A DNA stretch of 64,000 nucleotides from NCBI RefSeq assembly GCF_028598555.1, contig NZ_JAQRFN010000009.1, positions 108,158 to 172,157 on the forward strand, read 5' to 3'. Made by a program: the position numbers and the translations under genes. This stretch comes from Xenorhabdus anantnagensis (GTDB lineage Bacteria > Pseudomonadota > Gammaproteobacteria > Enterobacterales > Enterobacteriaceae). A model generated the notes under the pieces. That model had not been told where the DNA came from and did no database searches. It saw only the letters and a list, made by a program, of their open reading frames with translations. Shown piece after piece: positions 38,734 through 48,119 of this stretch (position 1 is the stretch's first letter; every line of letters starts with the position of its first letter).

Positions 38734-38949
38734 TCATGAATGTGTGTGGTCTAATCTCCAGCATTCTGTCTTCTTGATATCGCCATGTATTTCCCACTGC
38801 ATATCCTCATTAGCCTCTACACGTACTTGATCCGATTTATAAGGTGCAAGTTTAGGTGTGTTGCTATAATTCCAGGTCTCAACTGAATATACTTTCTGTC
38901 CTGCTAAGTGTTTCGCATATACATTAGCAATCTCATGAATATCTCTCAT
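38734..38949 (-). CDS. Hypothetical protein, 71 residues
   Basis: A strong GAGGTGAT ribosome site 4-5 nt before ATG 38949 supports translation. The product opens MRDIHEIANVYAKHLAG and is charged and soluble; it ends WRLDHTHS. It has no recognised family. A small gene directly followed by a second small gene suggests a toxin-antitoxin or immunity-type pair, but nothing in the sequence proves this. Confidence 0.5.
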   Translation of the reverse strand: MRDIHEIANVYAKHLAGQKVYSVETWNYSNTPKLAPYKSDQVRVEANEDMQWEIHGDIKKTECWRLDHTHS

Positions 38950-39176
38950 TTTTATCACCTCATAATAAAGTAATGCCTAGCTATCATCATTGACAGAAAT
39001 ACTTTTGCGCTGAAATATAAAAACAACCACTTTGATTTTTCAAAAGAACATTATTTGTTACATTTCTCTTAAATTTTATATAAATAAAAATGATGGAATA
39101 TAGCTTTTATTTCGTCAACATGAAGGTTGCACCCCTGTTACCTATCGAGCCAATTATCTCAGTAAGGAAATGTATC

Positions 39177-40139
39177 ATGTCGATTAAATTACCGACTCAT
39201 TATTTTTCATTATTTCCTCTGATGATAATGCTTCTTGGAAACGCTATAGCACACAGCCTATTTATGATTGGTTTCCCAATTATAGGGCGCACTATGGGAA
39301 TCAGTGAGTTGTTGACAGGAATATTACTTTCTGTCTCTGCTCTTAGTATGATGATTTTTGCTCCCTTTTGGGGTCGTTATACAAATAAACATGGGCAAAA
39401 AGCACCTGTAATCATCGGAATTGTTAGTACTGCATTATTTCTGATATTAGCTTCTGGATTGATTAAATTTCAAACATCCCTTGAAATCACTATTCCAACG
39501 CTTTTTTGCTTGTTTTTTCTGTTAAGGCTCACTCAGTCTGTTGGTGTCGCTGGTCTTATGCCCAGTGCACAAGCGTATGTTGCAAACCAAACTTCACACC
39601 ACGAGCGTCTTTCGGGAATGGGGTTTATTGGCGCAACATTCGGCTTTGGCAGCATTATCGGTGGCTATCTTGCAATGAGTTCCGGCATAACACAATTTCC
39701 ATCAGCGCTGTTTATTTTGGGGATAATTATGCTCATCATTAGCTTGGGACACCGTTATCTGAAAACAAATCCATTATCCAATGTATCACAGAATACAACT
39801 CTTCCTTTTTCTTCATTTCCCCAGCCACTCAACCCAATTTTGCCCTTTGCTTCGATAATATTCTGCGTCTTACTGGTTTATGGCATTCTCCAGCAGACCA
39901 CCGGACTCAGATTACAGGATCAACTAGGGTTTTCTACTCAAGAGGCTTTAAAAGGGAGTGGAGAACTGTTGACTTCATCCATGATCAGTATGGCAGCAGG
40001 ACAAGTTATATTCACTAATTTCACCACTAAGCACGCAGGCCGACTCATGATTATTGGATTTTTCTTCGGTTTGTTGAGTCTGATATACCTTGCGATAAGC
40101 AACACCTATAAAATCACTGTAGGTATAAAATTTTCCTGA
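39177..40139 (+). pseudogene. C-terminally truncated MFS transporter
   Basis: The frame from ATG 39177 (AAGGAAATGTATC upstream) is a major facilitator with the motif-A-like loop GRYTNKHGQK and about nine to ten membrane helices, but it stops after about 320 residues instead of about 390-400. Similarity ends near SNTYKITV, exactly where a convergent truncated gene begins. Both genes thus end at one junction near 40.08-40.14 kb, best explained by a deletion joining two 3'-truncated genes. Confidence 0.75.
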
Positions 40140-40685
40140 AGAGTGAATTAATTGACGGACAGTTAATCGGGCATGTGCTTGTGGCATTTCCTGCCAATTA
40201 TGATGTACACCTAACGCAACTAATGCGGCACAAGGATCTGTTGATAGGCGATTGTTTCCATGTTTTCCTCCTCCCATTTCAGCCCCAACAGGAAATCCCT
40301 GCCAAGGGGCAAAAGTCTGACTCAATTTTTCTTGAAATTGGAAGATAAGTTCGCCAGCCTGAGCATCATTCACTAAACGCAAAGCTGGACCGAATCCGTA
40401 CCAAGCATTCATCGCCCGAAATACAGACTGAACATGTTTCCCTGCCTGTATTTGATCCCAACGGAATTGGGTACGGGATATCAAGGTAGAGTGATTTGAG
40501 AAATAACCCGCTAGCCAACAACTCCCCGCCCAGAATCCAGCAATCCAAGAACCACGAGATGATGTTACCCATGACGGGCTATCGATAAGTCGATATAAAG
40601 GAAAACGGGGCGCAATCTGTTTTTCAATCTTAGCCACAGATACCGCCAGTTTATGAATCAATTTCTGGTAATCGAAGCTCATCAT
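39975..40685 (-). pseudogene. Truncated GH88-like (unsaturated glucuronyl hydrolase-like) protein
   Basis: The first about 182 residues look like an (alpha/alpha)6 glycosidase of the GH88 kind: SSRGSWIAGFWAGSCWLAG near the N-terminus and RLSTDPCAALVALGV later. These enzymes normally have about 370 or more residues. From about 40139 downstream the frame merely runs antisense through the truncated MFS gene, so the tail is not native. It lies 13 bp after an intact MFS gene on the same strand. The family call is tentative. Confidence 0.5.
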
Positions 40686-40698
40686 GAGTGTTTTCTAC

Positions 40699-41886
40699 TT
40701 ACATGATCTGTGACAAAGACCAGCGTAAACGGAGTACTGCAAGAAAACTGAAGCTTAACAGTATCAACATGAACACCATTCCTGCCCATATCGATCCGAA
40801 ATAAGCTACCATCCACTGGAAAAGCAGTGCTCCCAATGCCAGCCCACCAAAAAATGCAAAGGAAACTCGTCCAGATGCAGTGGGTATATCTCCAAAACAA
40901 TCATGCTGAAGAATCATAGACATCGCCAGAGCATTGCTTGCTACAAGAGTACAGCCAATCCCAATCACCCCTACATAAATCAGCCAGAGGTTCTGTGCAG
41001 TGGCATTAAATGTCGCAATTAATGCAAGAAATGCGAATACAAACAATAAAGCCAATAAGTCGGATTCCTGCTTAAAACGACTTGCTAGAGGTGTCAGCAC
41101 TAAACGAGAGATCCAACCCATCAGCCCGAATAACGTGATAAGAAATGCAGCCTGACTAAGAGGCATTCCCAATTGAGAAGCAAACATCGGTACTTGAGTA
41201 ATAAAGGCTGCCAACACAATACCAACACAACCTTGCATTAACATCAGCATACTTATTGTGTTCAATTGCGCTGTCTTGCGGGATTTCATCTGTGGAACAA
41301 TCAATTTTGGCTGCCAGTTACGGGTCGCAGCTAAAATCGCCATAAGTAGACACACTGGCACAATAGCACCTAACGCTACCCGCCATCCCCATTGCGCTGC
41401 AATCCATGGCAAAATCGTCCCTGCCACCAATGCGGAGAGTTGAACCCCTGATTGCTTTAATCCCACCATGAACGATTTATGTGTAGGAGTCACCTGCGTC
41501 GCAATGGCCTGGTTGGTCATTGGATTCGCCAAAGCCTGCGCAATACCGCAGACTGCTATTGCCAGTATCATCAGCCAAGGATGATTTGCCAGAACCAATG
41601 CTGCAAATGCTCCACCAGTGAGCAAAAACAACATAATACTTGCCCAACGGATACCTAACTTTTTCACCCACTTCCCAGCGGGTAAGGATAAAATAGCAGA
41701 TACACCAAATGCGGCTAGTGTAAATCCCCCCAGAAGTTCGCGGTCAATCTCACCCTCCTTTAACATAAAGGGCGCTAATGCCCCACTGGCATAAAGAATC
41801 AGCATAGGCAGTGCCATCGCCAGTATTAAAAGAAATCCCAGCGATAACTCTGTCTTTTTATTATGGGTTTCATTTTGAATCGCCAT
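40699..41886 (-). CDS. MFS transporter
   Basis: An intact 395-residue major facilitator with 12 predicted helices; motif-A-like LPAGKWVKKLGIRWA follows helix 2 and GFTLAAFGVSAILSL lies in helix 2. It resembles drug or metabolite efflux and cyanate-transporter-like MFS proteins, and the substrate is not evident. It follows the CoA-ligase remnant and precedes the GH88-like fragment on the same strand, so it was probably one operon, perhaps exporting the product of a lost pathway. Confidence 0.85.
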   Translation of the reverse strand: MAIQNETHNKKTELSLGFLLILAMALPMLILYASGALAPFMLKEGEIDRELLGGFTLAAFGVSAILSLPAGKWVKKLGIRWASIMLFLLTGGAFAALVLANHPWLMILAIAVCGIAQALANPMTNQAIATQVTPTHKSFMVGLKQSGVQLSALVAGTILPWIAAQWGWRVALGAIVPVCLLMAILAATRNWQPKLIVPQMKSRKTAQLNTISMLMLMQGCVGIVLAAFITQVPMFASQLGMPLSQAAFLITLFGLMGWISRLVLTPLASRFKQESDLLALLFVFAFLALIATFNATAQNLWLIYVGVIGIGCTLVASNALAMSMILQHDCFGDIPTASGRVSFAFFGGLALGALLFQWMVAYFGSIWAGMVFMLILLSFSFLAVLRLRWSLSQIM

Positions 41887-41892
41887 ATACGT

Positions 41893-42114
41893 TTACCCCC
41901 TCCGATGCACCGATGTATTTTCAATATTAGAGGCTTGAGTCAATTCTGATAACATATCTAAATCCCTATCAGGAATGGCAATACATGCAGCATTGACAAT
42001 ACCCGGATGATTAGTCATCAGTTTCTCAATCTGAGTAGGACTAATATTGACTCCTCCACGGATAATGACATCCTTCTTCCTTCCCATCAGATTGAGATAG
42101 CCACTTTTTCCTCT
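41893..42114 (-). pseudogene. Acyl-CoA ligase/adenylation-domain C-terminal stub
   Basis: The frame contains SGYLNLMGRKKDVIIRGG then NISPTQIEKLM, the A8 core motif hinge of AMP-forming acyl-CoA ligases and NRPS adenylation domains. It is cut off on both sides: a stop lies at 42115-42117 and similarity ends after CIAIPDRDL. The catalytic Lys region (A10) is gone. This is a remnant, about 60 residues of a protein normally over 500 long. Confidence 0.75.
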
Positions 42115-42390
42115 TTATCTAAGTGAGGTGCAGGCTCGACAAGCGGTGGTAATTTCATTGTGGTCCCTCCACTTTCTCTTTATCTGTCCCGTGAGCAAAT
42201 AATAAGGCCTTCAATATACGGTTAGATATTTAAAAGGAGGGCAGGTAGTAAAAATATCAAACGACGAGCTAATTTTTATCATTCTGTGAACGCAAATCTG
42301 GCTTGTTCGTCATTTGATATCGGATTGTTCCGTGTTTTATATCGGGCAATACCACTATCCCTATAGTGATATTGGATAGGCAAGACAATT
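42115..42390. other. Non-coding remnant region in the decayed cluster
   Basis: About 275 bp between the ligase stub and the methyltransferase gene, with no supportable gene. Stops break all frames. It probably holds debris of the lost ligase N-terminal part and of the methyltransferase N-terminal domain, plus the promoters of the flanking divergent units. Confidence 0.4.
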
Positions 42391-43020
42391 TTGAAACGGG
42401 GCGGTTATCAATTTGATTGGCTTCAACACATGCTATTAATGGGGTTTATTCTCGTTCATGCTTGCAATGAACTTAATTGGCAAGATGGACGGCATTTCCT
42501 TGATGTTGGTGCAGGCTCAGCGAAGCTAGCCCTAGATATTTTAGCTATTCACCCACAAAGCAAGATCACATTGTTTGATTTGCCTCACTGTTGTACAGCG
42601 ATACAAATGCAATTGATAGATGCGGCTGGATTTGATGAATCTAATCACTCTCAGTCCATAAAATTTCTTCCTGGTGATATGAACACCACCCTTTTTGGTG
42701 GTCCTTATCAAATAATATTAGCTTCTATGTCTCTCTATTTTGCTACCAATCTTCAATATTGTTTAAATAGGCTTTGGACATCATTGTCCCCCGGCGGAAC
42801 ATTGATTAGTTTTCACGAATCACTGAATCAAGAACGCACTCAACCTGAGTTTCATGTCTTGGGCCGCCTCCCGGCTGAACTGGCAAATGGACAACTTTCT
42901 ATCGAATCAAATCAGATTGAAGAGGCGTTAAAAGCCAATCACCCCGCTCGTCTGGATACCCGACAAATCCCAACTCCATTTGGAGAAATGACGCTAATTA
43001 TTGCCCATAAACTCATTTGA
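42391..43020 (+). CDS. SAM-dependent O-methyltransferase (N-terminally short)
   Basis: The 209-residue frame covers the catalytic Rossmann domain of a small-molecule O-methyltransferase: FLDVGAGSAKLALDIL (SAM motif I), ITLFDLP, FLPGDMN and LSPGGTLISFHE. The N-terminal dimerisation domain of about 100-130 residues usual in this family is absent and an in-frame stop lies at 42367. The only start is TTG with GGATAGG upstream, so it may be a truncated gene or a stand-alone version. It ends 25 bp before the PLP enzyme start. Confidence 0.65.
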   Translation: MKRGGYQFDWLQHMLLMGFILVHACNELNWQDGRHFLDVGAGSAKLALDILAIHPQSKITLFDLPHCCTAIQMQLIDAAGFDESNHSQSIKFLPGDMNTTLFGGPYQIILASMSLYFATNLQYCLNRLWTSLSPGGTLISFHESLNQERTQPEFHVLGRLPAELANGQLSIESNQIEEALKANHPARLDTRQIPTPFGEMTLIIAHKLI

Positions 43021-43045
43021 CGATCAGGACAAGGAAACACGAACA

Positions 43046-44581
43046 ATGCCATTAAGTATGGAGCTTATCCGCCAGTCGATCATCGGAGAGTGCTGGCCCA
43101 TTAAAACCCCGTTTGGTATCAAGCCATTGATCTATGCAGATTATACGGCTTCCGGACGAAGCCTCAGTTTTATCGAGCAGTTTATTCAGCAACAAGTAAT
43201 GCCCTTCTACGGAAACACACATACCGAGACCTCAATCACCGGGCTCCAAACAACATATCTGCGTGAGCAAAGCCGTCACATTATCCGCCAAGCTCTAAAC
43301 GCCACTCAGGCATATCACATTATTTTCACTGGCTCAGGAGCAACCAGTGCCATTAACCGCTTTATTCATATGCTGGATATTCCTAGCTATCAGGAACAAA
43401 AACCTGTTGTTTTCATAGGTGGTTATGAGCACCACTCCAACGACCTGCCTTGGCGAGAAGCGGATGTAGAATTGGTTCGTATTCCACTCACTCAAGAAGG
43501 TGTACTGGATCAAAAGGAACTAAAAACGCAACTGGTCAAATATCAACATGTTCCTCTCAAAGTCGGATCTTTCTCTGCTGCTTCTAATGTCACAGGGATT
43601 AAAACAGATATTGCTGGAATCTTTACTCTACTCAAAAGCTTTGGTGCACTATCATGTTGGGATTTTGCAGCCGCTGCACCCTATATGTCCATTGACTTAC
43701 AGGCAATTCCAATGGATGCCATATTTATTTCACCTCATAAGTTTCTAGGTGGTCCTGGTACACCGGGCTTGTTGGTGATTAAGAATAATTGTTTTAGCCA
43801 GACTACCCCCGGTCTTAACGGCGGTGGCACCGTATCTTATGTAAATGCATCAACCCATCAGTATGTCGACAATATCGAACGTCGTGAAGAAGGTGGCACT
43901 CCTGCCATCATTGAATCAATTCGTGCGGGGCTGGTATTTAAAATCCAACAACAAATTGGTCTAGACTATATTGAAAAACAGGAAAAAGATCTGGTTGAAC
44001 AAGCACTTTTATATTGGAGGAATCTTCCCAATTTCGAGTTAATGGGTAACCCTTCCCTTCCCAGACTAGCCATCTTCTCATTTAATATTAAAGGACTACA
44101 CTATGGTGTGGTTGTTGCCATGCTAAATGACTTATTCGGAATTCAGGCCAGAGGCGGTTGTTCTTGTGCGGGACCTTATGCCCACCAGTTACTGGATATC
44201 AACCGAGACGATAGTCGGAATATCCAAGAAAAATTAGCACAGGGAAACAACCTTGCCCGTCCTGGCTGGGTACGGCTAAATCTGCATTATCTGCTGGAAC
44301 AATCCACAATTAATTACATTCTGGAGGCTGTTTCACTCATCGCTCGCGATGGGCACTGGTTAGCAAAGCAGTATCATTACCACAATGACAAAGGTGTTTG
44401 GTTATACCAACAATACCAACCTCAACTGACCGTTTCTCTTGATCATCTGGGGATCTTTCACCAACAACGGAATATCCGACCAGAATCTCTTGAAGAATCC
44501 ATGAAATCAGCTAAGAATATCCTGTTAAAAAGCAAGTCACATGTCAGTAATGAGAAAATTGCCAATATATTAAATGGTTAG
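43046..44581 (+). CDS. PLP-dependent aminotransferase class V (cysteine desulfurase-like)
   Basis: The 511-residue protein is a class V fold-type I PLP enzyme of the cysteine desulfurase/selenocysteine lyase superfamily. It has YADYTASGRSLSFIE at the N-terminus, TGSGATSAINRFIHML, the Asp-containing SCWDFAAAAPYM, the PLP Lys in ISPHKFLGGPGTPG and a Cys-rich segment RGGCSCAGPYAH with candidate persulfide cysteines. It is about 100 residues longer than typical members. ATG 43046 follows AAGGA. It is the only clearly intact biosynthetic enzyme of this cluster; its reaction is unknown. Confidence 0.8.
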   Translation: MPLSMELIRQSIIGECWPIKTPFGIKPLIYADYTASGRSLSFIEQFIQQQVMPFYGNTHTETSITGLQTTYLREQSRHIIRQALNATQAYHIIFTGSGATSAINRFIHMLDIPSYQEQKPVVFIGGYEHHSNDLPWREADVELVRIPLTQEGVLDQKELKTQLVKYQHVPLKVGSFSAASNVTGIKTDIAGIFTLLKSFGALSCWDFAAAAPYMSIDLQAIPMDAIFISPHKFLGGPGTPGLLVIKNNCFSQTTPGLNGGGTVSYVNASTHQYVDNIERREEGGTPAIIESIRAGLVFKIQQQIGLDYIEKQEKDLVEQALLYWRNLPNFELMGNPSLPRLAIFSFNIKGLHYGVVVAMLNDLFGIQARGGCSCAGPYAHQLLDINRDDSRNIQEKLAQGNNLARPGWVRLNLHYLLEQSTINYILEAVSLIARDGHWLAKQYHYHNDKGVWLYQQYQPQLTVSLDHLGIFHQQRNIRPESLEESMKSAKNILLKSKSHVSNEKIANILNG

Positions 44582-44785
44582 TTGTTATGGTAAATAACAT
44601 TATCTTATCCTACTTGGTGAATGCCTACGCTTTCATATTACAGTGCTTTTGGTGATGAAAATCACTTCTGTCGGTAACCTGCTGTGGGATCACTCTCATA
44701 GTTATCTGATTAATTATGAGTTAACCCAATATATTCCATATTGTATTATTTACACCTCCATCAATAAAAATATAAAGAGGAAATA

Positions 44786-45289
44786 ATGACAGCAAAAACA
44801 ACACACAACTACGTTATTCGCCCCATCACCCAACAAGACAACTCTGGCATTGCTGCTATTATCCGTGAGGTATCCGCCGAGCATGGTTTAACCGCAGACA
44901 AAGGTTTTGCCGTTGCTGATCCGATTCTGGATACGCTGTACGAAGTTTACAACCAGCCACGCAGCGCTTATTGGGTTGTTGAGATGGATGGCGAAGTTGT
45001 TGGTGGCGGCGGTGTTGCTCCGCTGGCTGGTGGGGATGGTAATACCTGCGAACTACAAAAAATGTACCTTTCATCGGTACTGCGGGGAAAAGGTGTAGCC
45101 AAGCAAATCGTGAAGCAATCTCTCGAATTCGGTACAGAGCAAGGTTTTAAACGCTGTTATCTGGAAACGACGGAGAACTTGAAAGCGGCCATTACCCTGT
45201 ATGAAAAGCTGGGGTTCAGCTATCTTGATGAACCACTTGGCAATACAGGCCACAGCGACTGTGAAGTCAGGATGATCAAAGCGCTATAA
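44786..45289 (+). CDS. yjgM: GNAT-family acetyltransferase YjgM
   Basis: The 167-residue GNAT protein is close to E. coli Yjg[23 protein letters not shown], the acetyl-CoA-binding segment [34 protein letters not shown] and a final CEVRMIK. The ATG follows AAAGAGGAAATA. Its position beside rraB and argF repeats E. coli order, showing that 31.9-44.6 kb is inserted DNA relative to E. coli. The acetyl acceptor is not known to me. Confidence 0.88.
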   Translation: MTAKTTHNYVIRPITQQDNSGIAAIIREVSAEHGLTADKGFAVADPILDTLYEVYNQPRSAYWVVEMDGEVVGGGGVAPLAGGDGNTCELQKMYLSSVLRGKGVAKQIVKQSLEFGTEQGFKRCYLETTENLKAAITLYEKLGFSYLDEPLGNTGHSDCEVRMIKAL

Positions 45290-45312
45290 CGCCAATGATC
45301 ATCAATAAACCA

Positions 45313-45340
45313 GCCCCACGAGTTAAGTGGGGCATTTGGT
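45313..45340 (+). terminator. yjgM terminator
   Basis: GCCCCAC pairs with GTGGGGC around a 7-nt loop, followed by ATTTGGTTTT, in the convergent gap between yjgM and rraB. Confidence 0.65.
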
Positions 45341-45403
45341 TTTGACGCTATTTTCAAAATAGCTGTCATTATCTTCAAAGACTTTCATTATCTTCAAAAA
45401 ACG

Positions 45404-45826
45404 TTAATGAAGTTTGGGTTCATCTTCTTCCGGGGGAAAGAGATCGCCTTCGTCGTCTTCATCTGACGCATTCGGATCTTCAAAGTATGTTCCCCAGCCG
45501 TCGTAATTTATACCGATCTTTTCAGCCAGATTCATCAGCTGTTCAACCTGTACATTGATCAATTCAGCCTCCAAACGGCTTTCGCTGATCACATCACAAC
45601 ACATCAAAACAACACGATCTTCTGTTTCCAGCTCTTCGGCATCCGTGACTTCATAACCTAACTTAAACGCTTCAAGAGCAGCTTTTTCCAGTTGGTCAAA
45701 GTCTTCTGCCGAAAAGTGGTGTTCAATAATATAAAGCGCTTCAGGATCGCTGCCATCTTCCAATAATTCTTCGATGATCAAGCGGGTTTCTTCACGTTGT
45801 TCTTCTAAAGCATGTGGGTCTGCCAT
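45404..45826 (-). CDS. rraB: Ribonuclease E inhibitor RraB
   Basis: RraB binds the C-terminal scaffold of RNase E and changes degradosome composition. The 140-residue acidic protein matches the family ([46 protein letters not shown]) and ends in a Glu/Asp-rich tail. I start at ATG 45826, which has GGAGGGG 6 nt upstream and matches E. coli; the longer frame adds 50 unrelated residues. Confidence 0.94.
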   Translation of the reverse strand: MADPHALEEQREETRLIIEELLEDGSDPEALYIIEHHFSAEDFDQLEKAALEAFKLGYEVTDAEELETEDRVVLMCCDVISESRLEAELINVQVEQLMNLAEKIGINYDGWGTYFEDPNASDEDDEGDLFPPEEDEPKLH

Positions 45827-45993
45827 GCCAATCCCCTCCGTCAGTTGGCTGTCTTGTTTTGCATTCTCCCATCTTTTCTTTGCAAAGGATATATCTATCC
45901 AATTTTGTTTAAGAGGAATGCAAACCGTAAGCGACTGATTCATAACCAGTCTTAATACCTTTACTCTTACAAACACCGAGCGCGGGGCTTGTA

Positions 45994-46033
45994 ATTGAAT
46001 TTTTTATCGATATATAGTGAATATAAATTCAAT
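45994..46033 (+). promoter_or_regulatory. Two ARG boxes upstream of argF
   Basis: Box 2 (46016-46033) contains TGAATATAAATTCA, a perfect palindromic ArgR half-site pair. Box 1 (45994-46011, TTGAATTTTTTATCGA) is a weaker match. The centres are 22 bp apart, the normal tandem ARG-box arrangement. ArgR with arginine should repress argF here. Confidence 0.85.
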
Positions 46034-46058
46034 ATTGCACTGATGGAGACAATGCATA

Positions 46059-47072
46059 ATGAACCCTTTTTTTAAGCGATCGTTCCTAAGATTACTGGAT
46101 ATCACTCCAATAGAAATTCATACTCTTTTAGCTCTGGCTCATGAATTAAAAGCGAATAAAAAATCAGGTTCCGAGTCTCCCTTACTCACGGGGAAAAATA
46201 TTGCCCTGATCTTTGAAAAAGACTCCACCCGAACACGCTGTGCATTTGAAGTCGCAGCCTATGATCAAGGTGCCAACGTTACCTATTTAGGCTCAAATGG
46301 CAGTCAGATCGGGCATAAAGAATCCATCAAGGACACCGCACGGGTACTTGGGCGTTTGTATGATGGCATCCAATACCGTGGATATGGTCAGCAAATTGTC
46401 GAAACGCTGGCGCAACACGCTGGTGTTCCGGTGTGGAATGGCCTAACTGATGAATTCCACCCAACCCAACTTTTGGCTGATTTACTGACGATGCAGGAAC
46501 ACAGTCCAAAACCACTGTCTGAGATCACATTTGCTTATTTGGGCGATGCACGCAATAACATGGGCAATACAATGCTGGAAGCTGCTGCATTGACGGGTAT
46601 GGATCTCCGTTTGATCGCGCCAAAAGCGTGCTGGCCTGATGAAAGCTTAGTTGCAGAATGCCAAAAACAGGCAGAGAAAACTGGCGGCCAGATCACTCTG
46701 ACAGAAGATATTGCACAAGGTGTAAAAGAGGCTGATTTTTTATATACCGATGTTTGGGTATCAATGGGAGAACCGAAGTCGGTCTGGCAAGAGCGGATTG
46801 CCTTGCTGAAACCCTATCAGGTCAATATGGATGTTGTGAAACTGACGGGAAATCCAGAAGTAAAATTCTTGCATTGTCTGCCTGCTTTTCACGATGAAGA
46901 AACGACGCTCGGTAAGCAACTGGCAGAAGAATTTGATTTATATGGTGGGCTGGAAGTCACTAACGAAGTGTTTGAATCAAAACACAGTATTGTGTTTGAT
47001 CAGGCCGAAAACCGAATGCATACCATTAAGGCGGTGATGGTGGCTACGCTGGTGGAAGATCTGGATTTGTAA
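46059..47072 (+). CDS. argF: Ornithine carbamoyltransferase
   Basis: OTCase makes citrulline from ornithine and carbamoyl phosphate in arginine biosynthesis. The 337-residue protein has the carbamoyl phosphate loop STRTRC ([11 protein letters not shown]), the DEFHPTQ segment ([16 protein letters not shown]) and the ornithine/catalytic Cys motif [10 protein letters not shown]. Two ARG boxes lie just before it. It is the ArgI/ArgF-type enzyme at the same chromosomal place as E. coli argI (next to rraB). It supplies citrulline next to an ArgG/ArgH-like gene pair. Confidence 0.97.
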   Translation: MNPFFKRSFLRLLDITPIEIHTLLALAHELKANKKSGSESPLLTGKNIALIFEKDSTRTRCAFEVAAYDQGANVTYLGSNGSQIGHKESIKDTARVLGRLYDGIQYRGYGQQIVETLAQHAGVPVWNGLTDEFHPTQLLADLLTMQEHSPKPLSEITFAYLGDARNNMGNTMLEAAALTGMDLRLIAPKACWPDESLVAECQKQAEKTGGQITLTEDIAQGVKEADFLYTDVWVSMGEPKSVWQERIALLKPYQVNMDVVKLTGNPEVKFLHCLPAFHDEETTLGKQLAEEFDLYGGLEVTNEVFESKHSIVFDQAENRMHTIKAVMVATLVEDLDL

Positions 47073-47234
47073 TTCTGCCACATATAACAGCAACAATGAT
47101 TACGCATCATCGTTTCATTAAAGGCTAACCATAACTTCTCGAATGGGGAATAAGTCAGTTATTGACCGCTCCCCATCCTTTCGTGAATGAATGATGTAGT
47201 TATCGGCTATTAGCAGGCAAAAGCCTAACAAGGA

Positions 47235-47876
47235 TTATTGTGGCGGTTGAACATTATATATTCCATATGCGATCAGAAGCATTGCAAGGGCAACAAAAAA
47301 ATCAAAGATTCGTACGGTTATTTCCTTCTGGAAGAGTCGCGAAGATAATTTTGAGGCGAACCCTGTCAGATAGAACCAAAAATAAGAGGCTGAACCTGCC
47401 CCAATAATAAAACTGAGTTGTGCAGCCGGAGAAAGCCGGGAGCCTAAATTTCCCAAGATCAGAAAAGTATCTAAGTAAACATGTGGGTTCAATAAAGAAA
47501 ATGCCAAAGTGGGGATCAGTACTCCCTTACTCAGTTTTGATACAGAGTCAGCATGACCTTCATGAACACTCCAGCCTTTCGGATGCGTTCTTAATGCATT
47601 GAATAAGGAGCTAAAGCTGTAAAACAACAGGAACGCAATGCCTGCCCATTTCGCGATCGATAAGGCCATCGGCACTAGCTGTACCAAGCTACTCATAAAA
47701 ACAGTACCAAGTGCTATCAATAACGTATCACACGTGGCTGCGGTGGTTGCAGCAAGAAACACATTCTTCTTTTGCAACCCAATCTTTATTATAAAAATGT
47801 TTTGTGCGCCAATAGCAATGATCAGGCCGAGGCCTATTAAAAAGGAACTGATTAGAACATCAGGAAAGAGAGTCAT
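47235..47876 (-). CDS. LysE/ArgO-family amino acid exporter
   Basis: The 213-residue membrane protein is a LysE-superfamily exporter. It shows IAIGAQNIFIIKIGLQ after the first helix, SLLNPHVYLDTFLILGNLG with the conserved NPH(V/A)YLDT motif of LysE/ArgO, and about six hydrophobic segments. I start at ATG 47876; the upstream extension in frame is not family-like, and the ribosome site is weak. It lies after an argG-like/formyltransferase/argH-like cluster on the same strand, while an ArgP-like regulator lies beyond that cluster. The basic-amino-acid type of exporter suggests the pathway product is an arginine or lysine analogue. Confidence 0.85.
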   Translation of the reverse strand: MTLFPDVLISSFLIGLGLIIAIGAQNIFIIKIGLQKKNVFLAATTAATCDTLLIALGTVFMSSLVQLVPMALSIAKWAGIAFLLFYSFSSLFNALRTHPKGWSVHEGHADSVSKLSKGVLIPTLAFSLLNPHVYLDTFLILGNLGSRLSPAAQLSFIIGAGSASYFWFYLTGFASKLSSRLFQKEITVRIFDFFVALAMLLIAYGIYNVQPPQ

Positions 47877-48119
47877 TTTATTAAATATCTTATGAAATAT
47901 GTTATTAAATATAATAGATCGCACCGGAAGGGATTTCTGAACAGCCGATGATAAAGCTGCCATCACAAACCTGCTGTAAATTAAAACAGAGGCCTGTGAT
48001 GACCTTCAGGTGATAATCGTTCAGATACTCAGTTCCCTTGTATGAACCAATAAAACACTCCTTGTCATCAAGCCTATGTCCAATCAAGCACATTAGCCGA
48101 ATCGGGACAGATATTCGAA

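Noticed and set aside
47105..47160. ATGGGGA/TCCCCAT inverted repeat as the argF terminator
   Set aside because: Only a 7-bp stem with a long loop and no T run, so support is too weak.
47905..48093. 62-residue frame between the argH-like gene and the LysE/ArgO exporter
   Set aside because: No ribosome site, no recognisable family and no similarity to either neighbour; probably a chance frame in an intergenic gap.
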